Shown piece by piece: positions 62,793 to 64,000 of a stretch of DNA of 64,000 nucleotides. Source of the stretch: Vibrio orientalis CIP 102891 = ATCC 33934 (GTDB taxonomy: Bacteria > Pseudomonadota > Gammaproteobacteria > Enterobacterales > Vibrionaceae); the NCBI RefSeq assembly GCF_000176235.1, contig NZ_ACZV01000004.1, positions 1,178,001 to 1,242,000 of the forward strand, in the 5' to 3' direction. A model generated the notes under the pieces. It had not been told where the DNA came from and searched no databases. It worked only from the letters and a program-made list of their open reading frames with translations. Every line of letters starts with the position of its first letter. The first letter of the stretch is position 1. A program made the position numbers and the translations under genes.

Positions 62793-63671
62793 TCAAATAA
62801 AGTTATTAAAACTAAAAGTTTCAATCATCTTGTTGATCTTGTTTTTGCCTTCACTATCTAGCCCAAGGAAAGGCGCTCTGCATTCACCATAGTCGATACC
62901 GAGTTCTCCCATCGCATACTTAATGCCTTGGTAAACTCCAACATCGAGCAAGACTTCCGTCACTCGATTGACCTGCTTTTGGCGTTCTAATGCTTTGTCT
63001 AAATGGCCTTCTCTCACCGCTTGGTAAAGCTCGACGTATTGCTTTGACATCAAGTTATAGGTACTACCAATCCCTCCACTGGCTCCCATCTGTAAACCAC
63101 TGATGAGCATAGTATCTTCACCATGAAAGATAATACTTTCCGGTTTTGCCTGACGTAATCTCTCGACAAAAAACATATCGGTAGTGGTGTGTTTGATGCC
63201 AACTACATTCTCTAACTCTGACAGTTGCAGCAGTTCTTGGTGCTCAAAGGTAACACCTGTCGTGCCCGGAATATTGTAGAGCAACAAGGGAATGGGCGAG
63301 TATTGAGCAAGGCTCTTATAATAGTGAATCACTTCAGCCTTACTGAAACCGTAGTAAAAAGGTGGCGTTGCCGAAATGGCATCATAGTCCGCAGCAACCG
63401 CACTATCGATTAGCTGTAAAGACTCATGCAATGCAATGGTGCCAACATGAGCAATCATTGGAACACGTCCATTATTGACTGAGGAAACCGCATTGAGCAC
63501 CTGTTTTCGCTCATCAATACTCATCATAAAACATTCTGATGAGCTACCGCCGATATAGAATCCATGTACACCTTGCGTGATATGGTGCTCGACCATCGCG
63601 GGAATTTTATCAAGTTGCAGCAAACCATTAGATGAAAATGGTGTCATCAAGGGAAGGTAAATGCCCTGCAT
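62793..63671 (-). CDS. DapA/NanA-superfamily aldolase, second lyase of the sialic-acid cluster
   Basis: A 292-aa class I aldolase of the dihydrodipicolinate synthase/N-acetylneuraminate lyase superfamily. The Schiff-base lysine is K160 (VVGIKHT) and the tyrosine Y132 (LYNIPGTTG). The substrate-phosphate/carboxylate loop reads GSSSE (42-46) where NanA normally has GSTGE. It starts 60 bases after the other lyase gene. Its divergence from the neighbouring lyase suggests a different sialic acid or another 2-keto-acid substrate; the exact reaction is not established. Confidence 0.85.
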   Translation of the reverse strand: MQGIYLPLMTPFSSNGLLQLDKIPAMVEHHITQGVHGFYIGGSSSECFMMSIDERKQVLNAVSSVNNGRVPMIAHVGTIALHESLQLIDSAVAADYDAISATPPFYYGFSKAEVIHYYKSLAQYSPIPLLLYNIPGTTGVTFEHQELLQLSELENVVGIKHTTTDMFFVERLRQAKPESIIFHGEDTMLISGLQMGASGGIGSTYNLMSKQYVELYQAVREGHLDKALERQKQVNRVTEVLLDVGVYQGIKYAMGELGIDYGECRAPFLGLDSEGKNKINKMIETFSFNNFI

Positions 63672-63732
63672 ATAAACCTCTGAGAATTAGAAGCATCAAT
63701 GTGAGGGAGGCAAGCCTCCCCCTTTGATTTAG

Positions 63733-63999
63733 TTAGAGAAAGTTTACGTCGCGCAGTTTCGCCAATACATCGGCTTTTTGGTTTGCGCTTAGTGCACGGA
63801 TTGGTTGGCGAGGGTCACCCGCATCAATACCGTGCAGCTGCATCGCTACTTTACCTGCGGCAACACCACCATACTCAACCAACACACGAATTATCGCGAT
63901 GACTTTATCCATCAATGCAGCTACTTCGTCATGCTTACCTTGGTTAAACGCTTCAATAATCTTTAGGTAAAGCGGAGCAGCATAGTTGTAGGTACTACC
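63733..63999 (-). CDS. nanA: N-acetylneuraminate lyase, 3' part only (cut by window edge)
   Basis: The last about 88 residues of a lyase, open through the right edge. The visible C-terminus (GSTYNYAAPLYLKIIEAFNQGK, then VLVEYGGVAAGKVAMQLHGIDAGDPRQPIRAL) matches the NanA type known from Vibrio sialic-acid clusters. NanA splits sialic acid to N-acetylmannosamine and pyruvate. The apparent ATG inside this fragment is not the start. The rest of the cluster (transporter, nanE, nanK, nagA) presumably lies beyond. Confidence 0.85.
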   Translation of the reverse strand, partial: GSTYNYAAPLYLKIIEAFNQGKHDEVAALMDKVIAIIRVLVEYGGVAAGKVAMQLHGIDAGDPRQPIRALSANQKADVLAKLRDVNFL

Positions 64000-64000
64000 A

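Noticed and set aside
1-64000. CRISPR arrays, insertion sequences, prophage genes, rRNA
   Set aside because: I saw no short regularly spaced repeats, transposase or integrase-like proteins, phage structural genes or rRNA-like sequence. The only tandem array is the coding repeat in the adhesin.

Overview
The window looks like a chromosomal segment of a Vibrio or close Vibrionaceae relative. Supporting this are the KtrAB sodium-coupled potassium system, a caa3-type cytochrome oxidase cluster, a maltose/glycogen locus, an RpiR-type sialic-acid cluster, a DUF2850-like protein and a giant LapA-type adhesin. Base composition and codon use look uniform. I see no insertion sequence, phage, CRISPR array or rRNA. 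Assignment is from protein motifs and gene order only; no database search was possible.

Layout. 1-6.7 kb: a GGDEF-EAL protein cut by the left edge, tRNA-Ser(UGA), a MaoC hydratase, a Sel1-repeat membrane protein, a small conserved-looking ORF, a PilZ protein and ppnP. 7.1-14.2 kb: a DUF2850-like protein, ktrB/ktrA, a YnaI-like MscS channel, an MFS transporter, and a metallo-beta-lactamase-fold hydrolase divergent from a TetR regulator with two clear palindromic operators between them. 14.2-26.9 kb: one 4215-residue RTX adhesin with a LapG-type retention module and four 813-bp tandem repeats. 27.3-32.4 kb: a small secreted protein, aroG, and a polar amino-acid ABC transporter (ATPase, permease, binding protein, hairpin, permease). 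32.5-40.3 kb: the cytochrome oxidase and heme A cluster ctaC-ctaD-ctaG-ctaE-SURF1-hypothetical-ctaA-ctaB, with a DUF2909-like gene on the opposite strand inside it. 40.6-43.2 kb: a phosphohexomutase and aqpZ. 43.3-47.1 kb: an Scs-type thiol-redox cluster (scsB, D, C and a possible A). 47.2-51.3 kb: GNAT, LysE, AraC + AzlC + AzlD, a 37-residue membrane ORF and a FAH hydrolase. 51.5-57.4 kb: a porin, malM, lamB and, divergently, glgX, with a MalT-box cluster between lamB and glgX. 57.6-59.4 kb: a Cache-type GGDEF protein. 59.4-64 kb: a sialic-acid catabolic cluster (two nanM paralogues, an RpiR-type nanR, a NanA/DapA-like lyase, and the 3' part of a second lyase cut by the right edge).

Functional themes. 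Three c-di-GMP proteins (GGDEF-EAL, PilZ, GGDEF) share the window with a LapA-type adhesin whose surface retention is expected to be under c-di-GMP control, but its transporter and LapD/LapG are not here. Carbon-source modules (maltose/glycogen and sialic acid) lie side by side on the right. The strongest regulatory signals are the paired TetR operators (13483-13546), the MalT boxes (55191-55253), an inverted repeat upstream of nanM (61757-61783), a Fur-like box (40509-40523), and a TyrR-like box upstream of aroG (28950-28967).
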